Shown: positions 25,995 through 34,669 of the stretch, in pieces
Layout of the letters: every line of letters begins with the position of its first letter
How positions within the stretch are numbered: the first letter of the stretch is position 1
Origin: Paracoccaceae bacterium
GTDB taxonomy: Bacteria > Pseudomonadota > Alphaproteobacteria > Rhodobacterales > Rhodobacteraceae
Assembly: GCA_020832445.1 (NCBI GenBank)
Contig: JAFIEO010000029.1
Location: forward strand, 1 to 64,000
Reading direction: 5' to 3'
DNA: 64,000 bases
Program-made: the position numbers and the translations under genes
The notes under the pieces: generated by a model
Told to the model about the DNA's origin: nothing
Seen by the model: only the letters and a program-made list of their open reading frames with translations
Database searches by the model: none

Positions 25995-27777
25995 TACCTG
26001 CAGGAAAATACTGGCGATCCTCACGCCGAGGGAGCGCCGCAGCGGAGCCTTGGTCCTGTTGATGATGGCCGGCCTTGCGGTGATGGAAGTGCTGGGAATT
26101 GCATCGATAACGCCGTTTCTTGCAGTGCTGGGCAATCCGGAGGTTGTGCAAAGCAACCGCTATCTCAATGCTGCCTACGAAATGCTCGGCTTCTCCAGTA
26201 CGAACACGTTCATGCTTGCGCTCGGAGTTATGGCTGTCGTCATGCTGGCCGCTGCTGCGGCACTCCGTATCGTGGCCCACTATGCCATGTATCGCTTCTC
26301 GAACATGCGGCGGCATTCCGTCAGTCGCCGGCTGCTGGCCAGCCACCTGAGGCAGCCGTACGAGTTTTTCCTGTCGAGGAACAGTTCCGATCTCTCCAAG
26401 ACCATCCTCTCTGAAGTCGATCAACTGACCAATAATGTTATCAAGCCCTTCGCGGAGCTTTTCGCATACGGTTTTGCGGCTACAGCCGTGATCGCACTCC
26501 TGATCGTCGTGGACCCTCAGTTGGCCCTGGTCATTGGCGCGGTGTTGGGCGGCTTCTATGCGATCTTCTACATGGCGATCAGGGGATACCTCCTTCACAT
26601 CGGGGTGGACCGCGTGAACGCAAATCGCCAGCGGTTCAAAGCGGCAGCCGAAGCCTTGGGCGGCATCAAGGAACTGAAGGTGCTCGGCAAGGAGCGTGCC
26701 TTCTTCAAGCTGTTCGATCCGGCCTCCAACAGATTTGCCCGGCATCATGCCACGAGCCAGATCATTTCCCAGATTCCCAAACACCTGATCGAGGCCATTG
26801 GTTTCATCGCCATCATCATCGTGGCGCTCTACACGATGGAGCGGCAGGGGGATACCGGACAGGCGTTGCCGCTCATCGGTTTGTATGCCCTGGCCGGCTA
26901 TCGTCTACTGCCGGCGCTTCAGCATATCTATGCGTCCATGACCAAGCTACGGTTCGGTATCTCGGCGCTGGATACAGTACTGGCCGAGCTCGGTGACGAT
27001 GCTCCGGAACGTGATGGCCTGAGGCGAGAAGGGGGAACGCTTCCGCTGCGCTCCCGGATTGTCCTGACCGATGTCTGGTATACGTATCCGAGCACCGAGA
27101 ATCCTGCGCTGAGCGGTGTGAATCTGTCCGTTGATGCTTACACAAGCCTGGCTATCGTTGGCAAGACCGGATCCGGCAAGAGCACTCTTGTAGACATCAT
27201 TCTAGGATTGCTACAGCCATCCCGCGGCAGTGTGGAAGTCGACGGAGTGTCCGTTACCGGGAGTAACGTTCCGCAATGGCAGAACAGCCTGGGCTACGTG
27301 CCCCAACACATTTTTCTGGTGGACGACACGATTGCCGCCAATATCGCGCTCGGGGTTTCACCCGATCAGATCGAGTGGGAGGCCGTGGAAAGGGCCGCCA
27401 GAGCGGCCAGAATCCACGATTTCGTCACAACGGAACTGCCACGGGGTTACCAGACGCTGATTGGCGAGCGCGGCGTGAGATTGTCCGGCGGGCAACGGCA
27501 GCGGCTGGGCATCGCGCGTGCGCTCTACGGTAACCCGGAGGTCCTGTTGCTGGACGAAGCGACCAGCGCCCTGGATCTCAATACCGAGCGCGAGGTGATG
27601 GAAACCATTGCAAGCCTGCAGGGCAGCAAGACGCTGATCATGGTTGCGCATCGACTCAGCACCGTCGAGCGATGCGACCATGTCGTGATGCTGGAAGGCG
27701 GGCGCATCATCAGAAGTGGCCGGTACGCAGAAGTCATCGACGTGCCGGCAAAATCCTACGGTTCCAGCACTCCGTGA
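25987..27777 (+). CDS. ABC-type exporter (fused permease-ATPase)
   Basis: A 596-residue half-transporter with a six-helix membrane domain (~20-320) and a nucleotide-binding domain (~355-590). The motifs are complete: Walker A GKTGSGKST, Q-loop YVPQHIF, signature LSGGQRQRLG, Walker B VLLLDEATSALD and H-loop VAHRLS. It resembles MsbA/PglK-type flippases for lipid-linked oligosaccharides. As the only flippase candidate in this operon it probably moves the completed repeat unit across the inner membrane. A separate Wzx occurs in the second locus at 49887. Confidence 0.88.
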   Translation: MIDTCRKILAILTPRERRSGALVLLMMAGLAVMEVLGIASITPFLAVLGNPEVVQSNRYLNAAYEMLGFSSTNTFMLALGVMAVVMLAAAAALRIVAHYAMYRFSNMRRHSVSRRLLASHLRQPYEFFLSRNSSDLSKTILSEVDQLTNNVIKPFAELFAYGFAATAVIALLIVVDPQLALVIGAVLGGFYAIFYMAIRGYLLHIGVDRVNANRQRFKAAAEALGGIKELKVLGKERAFFKLFDPASNRFARHHATSQIISQIPKHLIEAIGFIAIIIVALYTMERQGDTGQALPLIGLYALAGYRLLPALQHIYASMTKLRFGISALDTVLAELGDDAPERDGLRREGGTLPLRSRIVLTDVWYTYPSTENPALSGVNLSVDAYTSLAIVGKTGSGKSTLVDIILGLLQPSRGSVEVDGVSVTGSNVPQWQNSLGYVPQHIFLVDDTIAANIALGVSPDQIEWEAVERAARAARIHDFVTTELPRGYQTLIGERGVRLSGGQRQRLGIARALYGNPEVLLLDEATSALDLNTEREVMETIASLQGSKTLIMVAHRLSTVERCDHVVMLEGGRIIRSGRYAEVIDVPAKSYGSSTP

Positions 27778-27794
27778 CGAGGGGAGACGGCCAT

Positions 27795-29012
27795 ATGATG
27801 CTATCAGGCTTGGCGAACCCTTCTCCCGGCAGCGGCAAGAAGCCGACGGTCTGTTTCGTTGCTCCAAGAATCCTGCCGGCCCTGGTTCCGGAAGACGGAG
27901 CGCAGGACATTGGCGGCGCCGAAGTCCAGCAACGCCTGCTTGGCTATGCTTTCGCCCACCATGGCTGGGCAGTTCGGTTCGTGTGTCAGGGCAGCGGGAA
28001 ACGGGAACCCTTCCAGTTGGCCGAGAACATTACGATTGATTTTTCGTTTGATGATACCAGCGGCATGCCCGGGCTGCGGTTTCTACACCCACGATTAACC
28101 GGTATGTGGCAGGCGCTGAAGCGAGCGGACGCTGATGTCTATTACTTACGCGGCGCCACCTATCTGACATCGGTGGTTGCTCATTTCTGCAAACGATACG
28201 GAAGGGCGTTCGTTTTCGCCGGGGCCTCCGATGCGAACTTCGATCCGGGGTTGCTGGCGATGAAATCGGTGAGAGACAAATTCCTCTATGAATATGGGCT
28301 CAGACGCGCTGACCTCATCACTGTGCAGTCCGAAAGGCAGGCGAGACTGTTAAGCGAAAACCATGCTCTGCCGGGAGTCGTGGTCAGGAATCTCTGGGAT
28401 CAGCGCGCGCGAGCCACGCCTACAGGCAAACGGACTCTGATACTTTGGGTGGCAATGTTCCGCAAACTAAAGCAAGCAGAACATTTTGTTCGGCTCGCTT
28501 CTTTCTTTCCAGAGGAGCATTTCCTGCTTGTCGGCGGGCCAAATCGAAATGAGCCGGATTACTACAATCACATCGTTCAGATGACATCGTCATTGAATAA
28601 TGTGGAAATGACGGGATTTCTGGCGCCGGAAGAGACCGACATGTATTTCGAGCGAGCCAAGGCGCTGGTCAACACCTCCACCTACGAGGGGTTTCCCAAT
28701 ACTTTCCTACAGGCCTGGTCTCGGGGCGTTCCCTGTCTTTCCTATGTTGATCCGGATGATCTGATCAGTAGCCAGGGTCTCGGGGAGACAGCGACGTCTG
28801 AGGCGGAGCTTGTTTCCGGACTGAAGAAGATCCTGGCACGACAGAATGATTATTCCGAAGGCATTGTCTCGTACTTCAATCAACAGCATTTTGCAGGCAC
28901 CGTATTCGGAGAACTGGAACAGTTGTTTCTGACGGCTGTGGAGACACGAAGGGGCAATCTCTCCCGCGTGGGAGCCATCCCGCAGCCACAGAAGAATGTG
29001 AGGCTGCGTTGA
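27795..29012 (+). CDS. GT4-family glycosyltransferase
   Basis: A 405-residue GT-B glycosyltransferase. The N-terminal donor/acceptor domain includes GGAEVQQRLLGYAFAHHGW. The nucleotide-sugar binding region near the C-terminus reads YEGFPNTFLQAWSRGVP, the E-x7-E motif of family 4. The ATG at 27795 follows GGGGAG by eight bases and leaves a 17-base gap from the ABC gene. An upstream in-frame start would lie inside that gene and is rejected. The sugar it adds is unknown. Confidence 0.86.
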   Translation: MMLSGLANPSPGSGKKPTVCFVAPRILPALVPEDGAQDIGGAEVQQRLLGYAFAHHGWAVRFVCQGSGKREPFQLAENITIDFSFDDTSGMPGLRFLHPRLTGMWQALKRADADVYYLRGATYLTSVVAHFCKRYGRAFVFAGASDANFDPGLLAMKSVRDKFLYEYGLRRADLITVQSERQARLLSENHALPGVVVRNLWDQRARATPTGKRTLILWVAMFRKLKQAEHFVRLASFFPEEHFLLVGGPNRNEPDYYNHIVQMTSSLNNVEMTGFLAPEETDMYFERAKALVNTSTYEGFPNTFLQAWSRGVPCLSYVDPDDLISSQGLGETATSEAELVSGLKKILARQNDYSEGIVSYFNQQHFAGTVFGELEQLFLTAVETRRGNLSRVGAIPQPQKNVRLR

Positions 29013-30235
29013 ACAGCCCTCAGTACAACACCTCCCCGGACTGCCAGGGCCATCCTGATACCAAGGCAGGGGTGCCGAGATCGAGAACGCTTTTCCTTCT
29101 GAACTCACTGATTGTTGGGGGATCTGAAAAAAAGACGATCCGCATAGCGAACACCCTTCATCGCAACGGGCATCAAGTCCGCATCGCCTATATCAATGGT
29201 CATCTGCGGGCAGATTCCCCTTTGCGCGATCTCATCGATCCCGGCGTCGTGATTCATTGTCTCGAAAGAAGGGGGCGGTACTCTCTGCCAGCGTTGATGC
29301 GCCTCATACGGTTGCTTGGCGAGTTCCGTCCATCGAATGTCGTGTGCGTCAATCACCATACTTTGCTCTATGCGGTGCCAGCAGCTCTCGCCAAAGGAAA
29401 CCATCGATTTACCTTGATTGCGCTGCTGAACAAGACTGTATTTGCAGCGAAGTCTGAAGAACGCTACATGCGCATATATCGGTTGTTGTTGTCCAGAACG
29501 GATCGAATGGTTTTCGGTTGCGGTTTCCAGATGGAGACGTGGGTCGAGAAGTACAGGCTGGACCGTTCCAAAGCAATCTACATATACAACGGCGTGGATG
29601 TGGCGACATTTGTCCGTAAAGGCTCCAGCCGGACCTTGAACGAACGTGGGGAAGCCGAGCCCGGTATAGCAATCGGCTCGGTCGGTCAGCTGCGCGCAGG
29701 GAAGAACCAGGAGGAGTTGCTCCATGCATTGCGTCTTCTGGCCACCAAAGGGGTGTTTCCGCAGTTGACGATTGTGGGGGACGGCCCCGAGCGCGATTAC
29801 CTTGAACGGACAGCCAAATCGCTGGGCCTGGCCGAACAGGTACGCTTCCATGGACAAGTCAGTGATGTCCGCGGGCATCTGGAGCAAATGGATGTATTTG
29901 CTATTACATCCTTTGTTGAAACCTTCTCCAATGCCGCTCTGGAAGCCATGTCGATGGGGTGCCCGGTGGTGATGAGCCGGATGAGCGGGGCAAGCGAAAT
30001 GATCGAGCACGGCGTGAACGGTTTTCTCTATGAACTTGGGGACACCGAAACGTTAGCCGAGCTGCTGGAGCGGCTGTGCCGGGACGAGGAACTGCGTTCT
30101 CGCATCGGGGCGAATGCCCGTCTCGCTGTCGAACGGCGATTCAGTTTCGATCGCATGATTATGGAGTACGAGAGGCTGCTGTGCTCGACAAGACCTCCAG
30201 TCGACCTGGCTGCAGGAGGGCGGAGTGAAGCCTAA
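29009..30235 (+). CDS. GT4-family glycosyltransferase
   Basis: A 408-residue glycosyltransferase with FLLNSLIVGGSEKKTIRIAN at residues ~31-50, the usual start of the GT4 N-terminal Rossmann domain. ETFSNAALEAMSMGCPVV near residue 310 gives the E-x7-E donor-binding motif. The start is a TTG overlapping the previous stop by four bases, which implies translational coupling. The first ~28 residues are poorly conserved and the true start may be slightly downstream. It probably adds one sugar of the exopolysaccharide repeat. Confidence 0.85.
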   Translation: MNSPQYNTSPDCQGHPDTKAGVPRSRTLFLLNSLIVGGSEKKTIRIANTLHRNGHQVRIAYINGHLRADSPLRDLIDPGVVIHCLERRGRYSLPALMRLIRLLGEFRPSNVVCVNHHTLLYAVPAALAKGNHRFTLIALLNKTVFAAKSEERYMRIYRLLLSRTDRMVFGCGFQMETWVEKYRLDRSKAIYIYNGVDVATFVRKGSSRTLNERGEAEPGIAIGSVGQLRAGKNQEELLHALRLLATKGVFPQLTIVGDGPERDYLERTAKSLGLAEQVRFHGQVSDVRGHLEQMDVFAITSFVETFSNAALEAMSMGCPVVMSRMSGASEMIEHGVNGFLYELGDTETLAELLERLCRDEELRSRIGANARLAVERRFSFDRMIMEYERLLCSTRPPVDLAAGGRSEA

Positions 30236-31331
30236 GGCACTAAAGGTCATGATCATTGGCCCAAATCTCTCCTTATCGGGTGGCGTTGCCAATTACTACA
30301 CGCTGTTCCTGCCCATGTTGCAGCAAGCGGATGGCGTTGAAGCGGCATATGTCACCGTAGGGAGAGGCGAGAAATCCAGTTTTCTGAGCCCGCTGAGAGA
30401 CCAGTGTGCGGTGAGACGAGCCATCGAGACGGGTCGGCCAATGATCGTCCACCTGAACCCCTCGCTGAGTTACAAGAGCTTTTTCAGAGATGCCTTTATC
30501 GTTATGTCCGCCAAGAGGAAGAATATCCCTGTCATTGTGTTCTTCCGGGGCTGGTCCAGAAGTTTCGAGCGTTTGATTGATCTCTGTTTGCGTCCGTTCT
30601 TTCTCCGGACCTATGGAAGGGCCGACGCATTCATCGTCCTGGCCTCTGAGTTTGAGCGAAAACTGACTTCCTGGGGTGTGAGGTGTGCCATCCATCGGAC
30701 ATCGACGATGGTCGACTCTCGTGGGATCGACCAGGAGGTCATCAGGGAAAGGCTGTCATCGAACCTGAAGTCGCCCAGCCCTCCGCTCAAGTTGCTCTTC
30801 ATGTCACGTGTAGAGATCTCAAAGGGCGTATTGGAGACGGTGGAGGCCGTGTCCCGGCTCGTAGCGAAGGGCGTTGACGTCCGCCTGACCATTGCGGGGA
30901 ATGGGAATGGCATGGCGAGACTGCAGGAGCTTGTTTCGGCGCGCCCCCACTTGAAGTCCCGCATCACCATCACCGGATACGTGAGAGGCGATGAACGCAG
31001 GCACCTGCTTGAGACTCATGACGTCTTCTGTCTGCCCACTTCGCATGGGGAGGGGATGCCGACTGCTGTTCTTGAAGCAATGGCGTTCGGTCTGGTGGTC
31101 GTTACCCGCCCGGTCGGAGGGCTCGTGGACTTTTTCCTTCCCAGTAGAATGGGGTGTTACGCTGAGGATGTCTCTCCGGCCGCCATAGAGGAAGTTCTTC
31201 TTCCGCTTTTTGAGAACAGACAGAAGCTGGTAGAAATCGGCCTCTTTAACATGGGCTATGCCAAAGAACATTTCTATGCTGAGCGCGTTTCCAACGAGAT
31301 CATAAAGATTTATAAAGAGGTCGGCGCCTGA
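30225..31331 (+). CDS. GT4-family glycosyltransferase
   Basis: A 368-residue glycosyltransferase. The N-terminal loop is GPNLSLSGGVANYYTLF. The C-terminal donor site is SHGEGMPTAVLEAMAFGL near residues 272-289, with the two glutamates of the GT4 motif. The start is a GTG preceded by GGAGGGCGGA and overlaps the previous gene by 11 bases. Base composition begins to become AT-richer toward its end. It is the last of three consecutive GT4 genes. Confidence 0.85.
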   Translation: MKPKALKVMIIGPNLSLSGGVANYYTLFLPMLQQADGVEAAYVTVGRGEKSSFLSPLRDQCAVRRAIETGRPMIVHLNPSLSYKSFFRDAFIVMSAKRKNIPVIVFFRGWSRSFERLIDLCLRPFFLRTYGRADAFIVLASEFERKLTSWGVRCAIHRTSTMVDSRGIDQEVIRERLSSNLKSPSPPLKLLFMSRVEISKGVLETVEAVSRLVAKGVDVRLTIAGNGNGMARLQELVSARPHLKSRITITGYVRGDERRHLLETHDVFCLPTSHGEGMPTAVLEAMAFGLVVVTRPVGGLVDFFLPSRMGCYAEDVSPAAIEEVLLPLFENRQKLVEIGLFNMGYAKEHFYAERVSNEIIKIYKEVGA

Positions 31332-31343
31332 AAAGGAAAAATA

Positions 31344-32237
31344 ATGGAATACGTATTCATTGTTGGACTTCCAAGGACGGGGTCAAAAATATACATGTCG
31401 ATAATAAATGATTTCTCCGATATTGATATAGTTCGGGAGATGCATTATCTCGCTCCTCGTTTCATAAGAAAATCAGCGGTCTCGTCGCTCCAGCTTGAAC
31501 AACAGCCGTTAAACAGCCCAGAGCGGGTCGGGCGCGCAATAGAGCGCATGTATGACGGCCAATTAAGCGGCGCCTTCTGGGAGAAAAGATCGAAAGAGGA
31601 TGGCGTTCAACTTCGCCTGGTCGATATTGAAAAGAATGCTCTGCAAGAAGCGCTGCTTAATTCGTCAGGAACGCCGCGGGATCTATTCCGCATCATCCTG
31701 CAGAAACATGCCGAGTCTGTTGGAAAAAAAAGGGCCGGAGCAAAGTTTCCGGTGGATATAGGCTGCGTTCCCAGGATCTTGGAGTGGTGCGATAATGCTA
31801 AAATTATTCATATCGTGAGAGATCCACGGGCAATCTACACGTCGATGGTAATGCGAGAGCGGCCGGGATCTGGAAAGCCGGGTATTCCCCGCGGGTTGGC
31901 AGCATCAAAACGGTTGCCGTATATCATCATGCAGTACCGGAAGGCTGCAAGTCTGCATTCAAGATTCAATGTTAACGACAACTACATCATTTCTCGATTT
32001 GAGGATGTCACAGAATTTCCGGAGGAAAGTTTACGAAAGATAGCGGGCTTCCTCGGCTTCAAATATACTGACGAAATGAAGAGCCAAAACAGGGTCGACT
32101 CTTCATATTCTTATTTAAATAAAAAAGGGATAGATAGCGGTGCTGCTACGCAATGGGAATCACATATACTTGCGCCTGAGAGGAAAATTATCGAAATAAT
32201 TCTAAAAAAAGAAATGAGGATGTTCGGCTATGTATGA
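31344..32237 (+). CDS. PAPS-dependent carbohydrate sulfotransferase-like protein
   Basis: A 297-residue cytoplasmic protein. The 5'-phosphosulfate-binding loop VGLPRTGSKIY lies at residues ~7-17. A 3'-phosphate-binding motif IIHIVRDPRAIYTSM lies near 153-167. Both are diagnostic of the PAPS sulfotransferase superfamily. It follows three glycosyltransferase genes after 12 bases with an AAGGA ribosome binding site, so sulfation of the lipid-linked oligosaccharide is likely. The coding sequence is distinctly AT-rich (many A/T third positions) compared with upstream genes, suggesting recent transfer. Its 3' end overlaps the convergent sulfotransferase gene by ten bases. Confidence 0.82.
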   Translation: MEYVFIVGLPRTGSKIYMSIINDFSDIDIVREMHYLAPRFIRKSAVSSLQLEQQPLNSPERVGRAIERMYDGQLSGAFWEKRSKEDGVQLRLVDIEKNALQEALLNSSGTPRDLFRIILQKHAESVGKKRAGAKFPVDIGCVPRILEWCDNAKIIHIVRDPRAIYTSMVMRERPGSGKPGIPRGLAASKRLPYIIMQYRKAASLHSRFNVNDNYIISRFEDVTEFPEESLRKIAGFLGFKYTDEMKSQNRVDSSYSYLNKKGIDSGAATQWESHILAPERKIIEIILKKEMRMFGYV

Positions 32238-33076
32238 ATATCTTTTCCCGCGCGCTGCTCCAGATAGTGACTCATGAGACGCTCCCATGTCTCTTCGCAA
32301 AGTGACTCCACTTCTTCGCTCAGAGAACTGTATGGCATCATTTTTCTTATTTCCGTGGGTCTGATTAACTTTGAACAGCGCTTGTCAAAAGGAATTTCCA
32401 GTCTATTGAAGACCCAACGCAGCTCATTTTCTGGTGCGGCGGCAAGCGTTTCGTAATTTGCCAAGCTTATTCTTGGGTCCAGAAAAAGCTGTTGCTCTAT
32501 ATAGATCTGATTTCTTGCCCACCAAACAAGGCAGGCAAGGTCAAAATCGCTCATGTCCTCGCGATACACCAACCTCAACTTGGCTGCCATGTCTTCCGAT
32601 ACTCCGTCCTGAAACCAGCCCCCTCCTGGCTCCCCCCGACAGACTATCCTGATCGCTCTCGTCGGGTTCTTAAATTTCTTTAAAGCAGAGAGCGCGGAAT
32701 CCCGGAAATTTCTGAAAACCCATAGCGCCTTTGCGTCAAGGAAGTAGGACATTATTTCTATTGCCTTATGGCTGTCGCAGATCGGTTTAAAGCATACAAA
32801 ATCGTACTTTGATTTATTAACCAGATCATTTATAATTTCGAGGTCTCTGAGTAGATAATTATGAAAGGCGCGACTATTCCTGTGCTCATCAAAGACTAGT
32901 GTTTCAGGGTGAAGATGAAGCGCGAACATCAGCATTGATGTTCCTGATCTCTGTCTCCCGAAGATAAACCGTGGAGAAGACTTTTTTCCGCCCCGGAAAG
33001 GGGCTTTTACTTTTTTTGCAATATCCGCAAGAAAGGAAGCTCTCTTTTGATTGTCACGAATGGAGCGAAGTTTCAT
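32228..33076 (-). CDS. PAPS-dependent sulfotransferase-like protein (second, convergent)
   Basis: A 282-residue protein with the 5'-phosphosulfate loop IFGRQRSGTSMLMF at residues ~37-50. A 3'-phosphate motif is seen as WVFRNFRDSALSALK near 118-132. It is only distantly similar to its convergent neighbour, so the two are not a recent duplication. GGAGG five bases before the ATG supports the start. The gene is AT-rich like the rest of this island. It could sulfate a different position or sugar of the same polymer. Confidence 0.8.
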   Translation of the reverse strand: MKLRSIRDNQKRASFLADIAKKVKAPFRGGKKSSPRFIFGRQRSGTSMLMFALHLHPETLVFDEHRNSRAFHNYLLRDLEIINDLVNKSKYDFVCFKPICDSHKAIEIMSYFLDAKALWVFRNFRDSALSALKKFKNPTRAIRIVCRGEPGGGWFQDGVSEDMAAKLRLVYREDMSDFDLACLVWWARNQIYIEQQLFLDPRISLANYETLAAAPENELRWVFNRLEIPFDKRCSKLIRPTEIRKMMPYSSLSEEVESLCEETWERLMSHYLEQRAGKDIHT

Positions 33077-33530
33077 GCCAACCTCCAGACCTGTTGGATC
33101 GGGTCATTACTCATTTAATTATTTTTGCTGGAATGCGACGCGGGGTATAGAAATCAAAAAAACCTGTGTTTTCCTGGAAAATTTATCTTGACTGTAGCTA
33201 TATCTTACTACAGAAAGACTCTTTCTGTCATCCATTTCTTTATATCTATGGGTGTCTTTTATTGTTATTCGTGCGGCCCACACGGCTCCGTCTTTCCTTG
33301 TGGCTTCGAAAATATTAGATCTCGATTATGTTTAGAAAAAACATTCCCCCATCTGGCGCAAATTAAGAGCTCTTAGTCTTGAATAGACTCTTCAGGATCT
33401 ATAATAGAAAGAGATATAAATTGTTTCTTTGTATTTTGAAATTTACGATAAACTGCTTTGTTCCGACTTCCCATCTCGTGTTTTTCAACACTTCTGAATC
33501 TCGCAATAATCATAGTGCTTCTTTGATGGT
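33077..33530. other. AT-rich intergenic region of the sulfation island
   Basis: This 454-base gap lies between two minus-strand genes. It contains an inverted repeat ACAGAAAG-ACT-CTTTCTGT at 33210-33228 without a clear T-run. A short plus-strand reading frame (33125-33376) has no ribosome binding site or recognisable protein and is not called. The region probably holds the promoter of the sulfotransferase gene, but no confident -35/-10 pair was found. Confidence 0.4.
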
Positions 33531-34313
33531 CTAAGCCATTCTTCTAGCGAGTCCGTCGCTTTTCTTTGCTGTGTAAAGAATGTCAAATATCTGGCTCTTC
33601 GTTTCCGACACAGTTCCGGTTGCATCAATAACCCAGCATCGGATACCGGAGCGCTTGAGTTCGGCTGCAAACTTGCGATATCTCTCCAAGTTTCTGGAAA
33701 TTTTTTCTAATAAAGGGGGGGCCGATCTTTGATTGTCGTCTTGCCCTGAAAATTCCCGCACTCTTCTGGCCTGTCTTTCAAAAACAATCTCGTCGGATGC
33801 ATCCAGCAAGACCACGCCAGAGACCACATGCCCTAATTCATGGATGAACGCGGCCTCAACCCTATCTTCTGTCAGGCCCCTGTGAAGCATGATCCGCTGG
33901 CATAGGCCCTCGCTCATTATTGCGTACTGTTTCTTATTGTATTCTCTGATGATCTGGTTCTGCGCGAAGTTCTTATTGAACAGGTAGGCACTATGGTAGG
34001 CTTGATCCAGGCTAATGCTTCCTGTACGCACTCGGAACGATATTATTTCCCAAGCCTTTTCGGCAAGCTCCGGAAAGCGCTCGTTGAAACGGCTTGAAGC
34101 GGCCCGTAGGGTAGAACTAGGAAGGGAAACATGAGCAATTGCGGCTACAGTACGGAACAGACGTCCACGCCCCTTCATCGTGCGCCAGACATCCTTCTCA
34201 ACATCCTGATAGGTACAGACCCCTGATAGTTCCATCCTACCAGAAGACATTCGCTTGTAGAGAGCAGTCTTGCCTATCCCCGATGCTCCGATAAGTTCGA
34301 TTACCCCAGCCAT
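33531..34313 (-). CDS. P-loop NTPase, nucleoside/sugar-kinase-like
   Basis: A 260-residue protein with Walker A GASGIGKT at residues ~9-16. An acidic strand appears as VVLLDASDEIVFERQARRV near 168-185, with the arginine-rich segment resembling a kinase lid. The end CWVIDATGTVSETKSQIFDIL is typical of P-loop kinases related to thymidylate or nucleoside kinases. It lies in the AT-rich island beside two sulfotransferases, and similar kinase-like genes are scattered in capsule loci. It could phosphorylate a glycan precursor or belong to PAPS supply, but neither is shown. A short AAGG lies before the ATG. Confidence 0.62.
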   Translation of the reverse strand: MAGVIELIGASGIGKTALYKRMSSGRMELSGVCTYQDVEKDVWRTMKGRGRLFRTVAAIAHVSLPSSTLRAASSRFNERFPELAEKAWEIISFRVRTGSISLDQAYHSAYLFNKNFAQNQIIREYNKKQYAIMSEGLCQRIMLHRGLTEDRVEAAFIHELGHVVSGVVLLDASDEIVFERQARRVREFSGQDDNQRSAPPLLEKISRNLERYRKFAAELKRSGIRCWVIDATGTVSETKSQIFDILYTAKKSDGLARRMA

Positions 34314-34669
34314 AGACCTTTAACTCCACCATTGTCTGTGTTCATGTCGCTGGGGCCGGCTATGCCTGCCCCTTGCTCAATCCCGTTCGACACGAGCTTG
34401 TATAATATTAGTTTGCGCAGGGGAGTTTGCCTGAGCACCTGGTTTAGGTGTTAGGCCAGAGACAAGGTGAGTAGCGTTTAAGGAAGCGATGAAAAATTGC
34501 CGCGTTAGTATTACGGCGATCCGGCCATCGAGCCACCGCAGACAAAGTGCCGTAGGTCGACGACCTACGGCACTTTGTCTGCGGTAATTGAGTGGTGCGA
34601 ACCGGCGTGTCCAGTGGTTACACAAGTTCAGGCCAGCTTGGCTCCAGCTGAGAGCGCTCGGCAGGAACC
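34314..34669. other. Intergenic region at the edge of the AT-rich island
   Basis: This 356-base gap lies between the kinase-like gene and the pectate-lyase-fold gene. It contains a 51-bp inverted repeat (34535-34585) and a small imperfect hairpin ending in GTTAGGC (34429-34456). Base composition changes from AT-rich to GC-rich across it. A reading frame through the palindrome on the minus strand is not supported. It may be a scar of the event that brought in the island. Confidence 0.45.
34535..34585. repeat. 51-bp inverted repeat (25-bp perfect arms, 1-base centre)
   Basis: The arm ACCGCAGACAAAGTGCCGTA plus GGTCG (34535-34559) is the exact reverse complement of 34561-34585, with a single A at 34560 between them. 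It can form a long cruciform or RNA hairpin. No T-run follows on either strand, so it is not an ordinary intrinsic terminator. Perfect arms of this length suggest a recombination or transposition relic or a selected structure. No second copy was noticed in the window. Confidence 0.85.

Noticed and set aside
33125-33376. 83-codon plus-strand reading frame in the AT-rich gap
   Set aside because: No ribosome binding site, unusual composition and no recognisable features; probably chance.
34429-34456. Integron attC-like hairpin ending in GTTAGGC
   Set aside because: The right core fits GTTRRRY, but the left core reads GCCTGAG instead of RYYYAAC, the site is only ~28 bases, and no integrase or cassette array is seen.
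34377-34625. 82-codon minus-strand reading frame
   Set aside because: It runs straight through the 51-bp palindrome, lacks a ribosome binding site and shows no recognisable fold.
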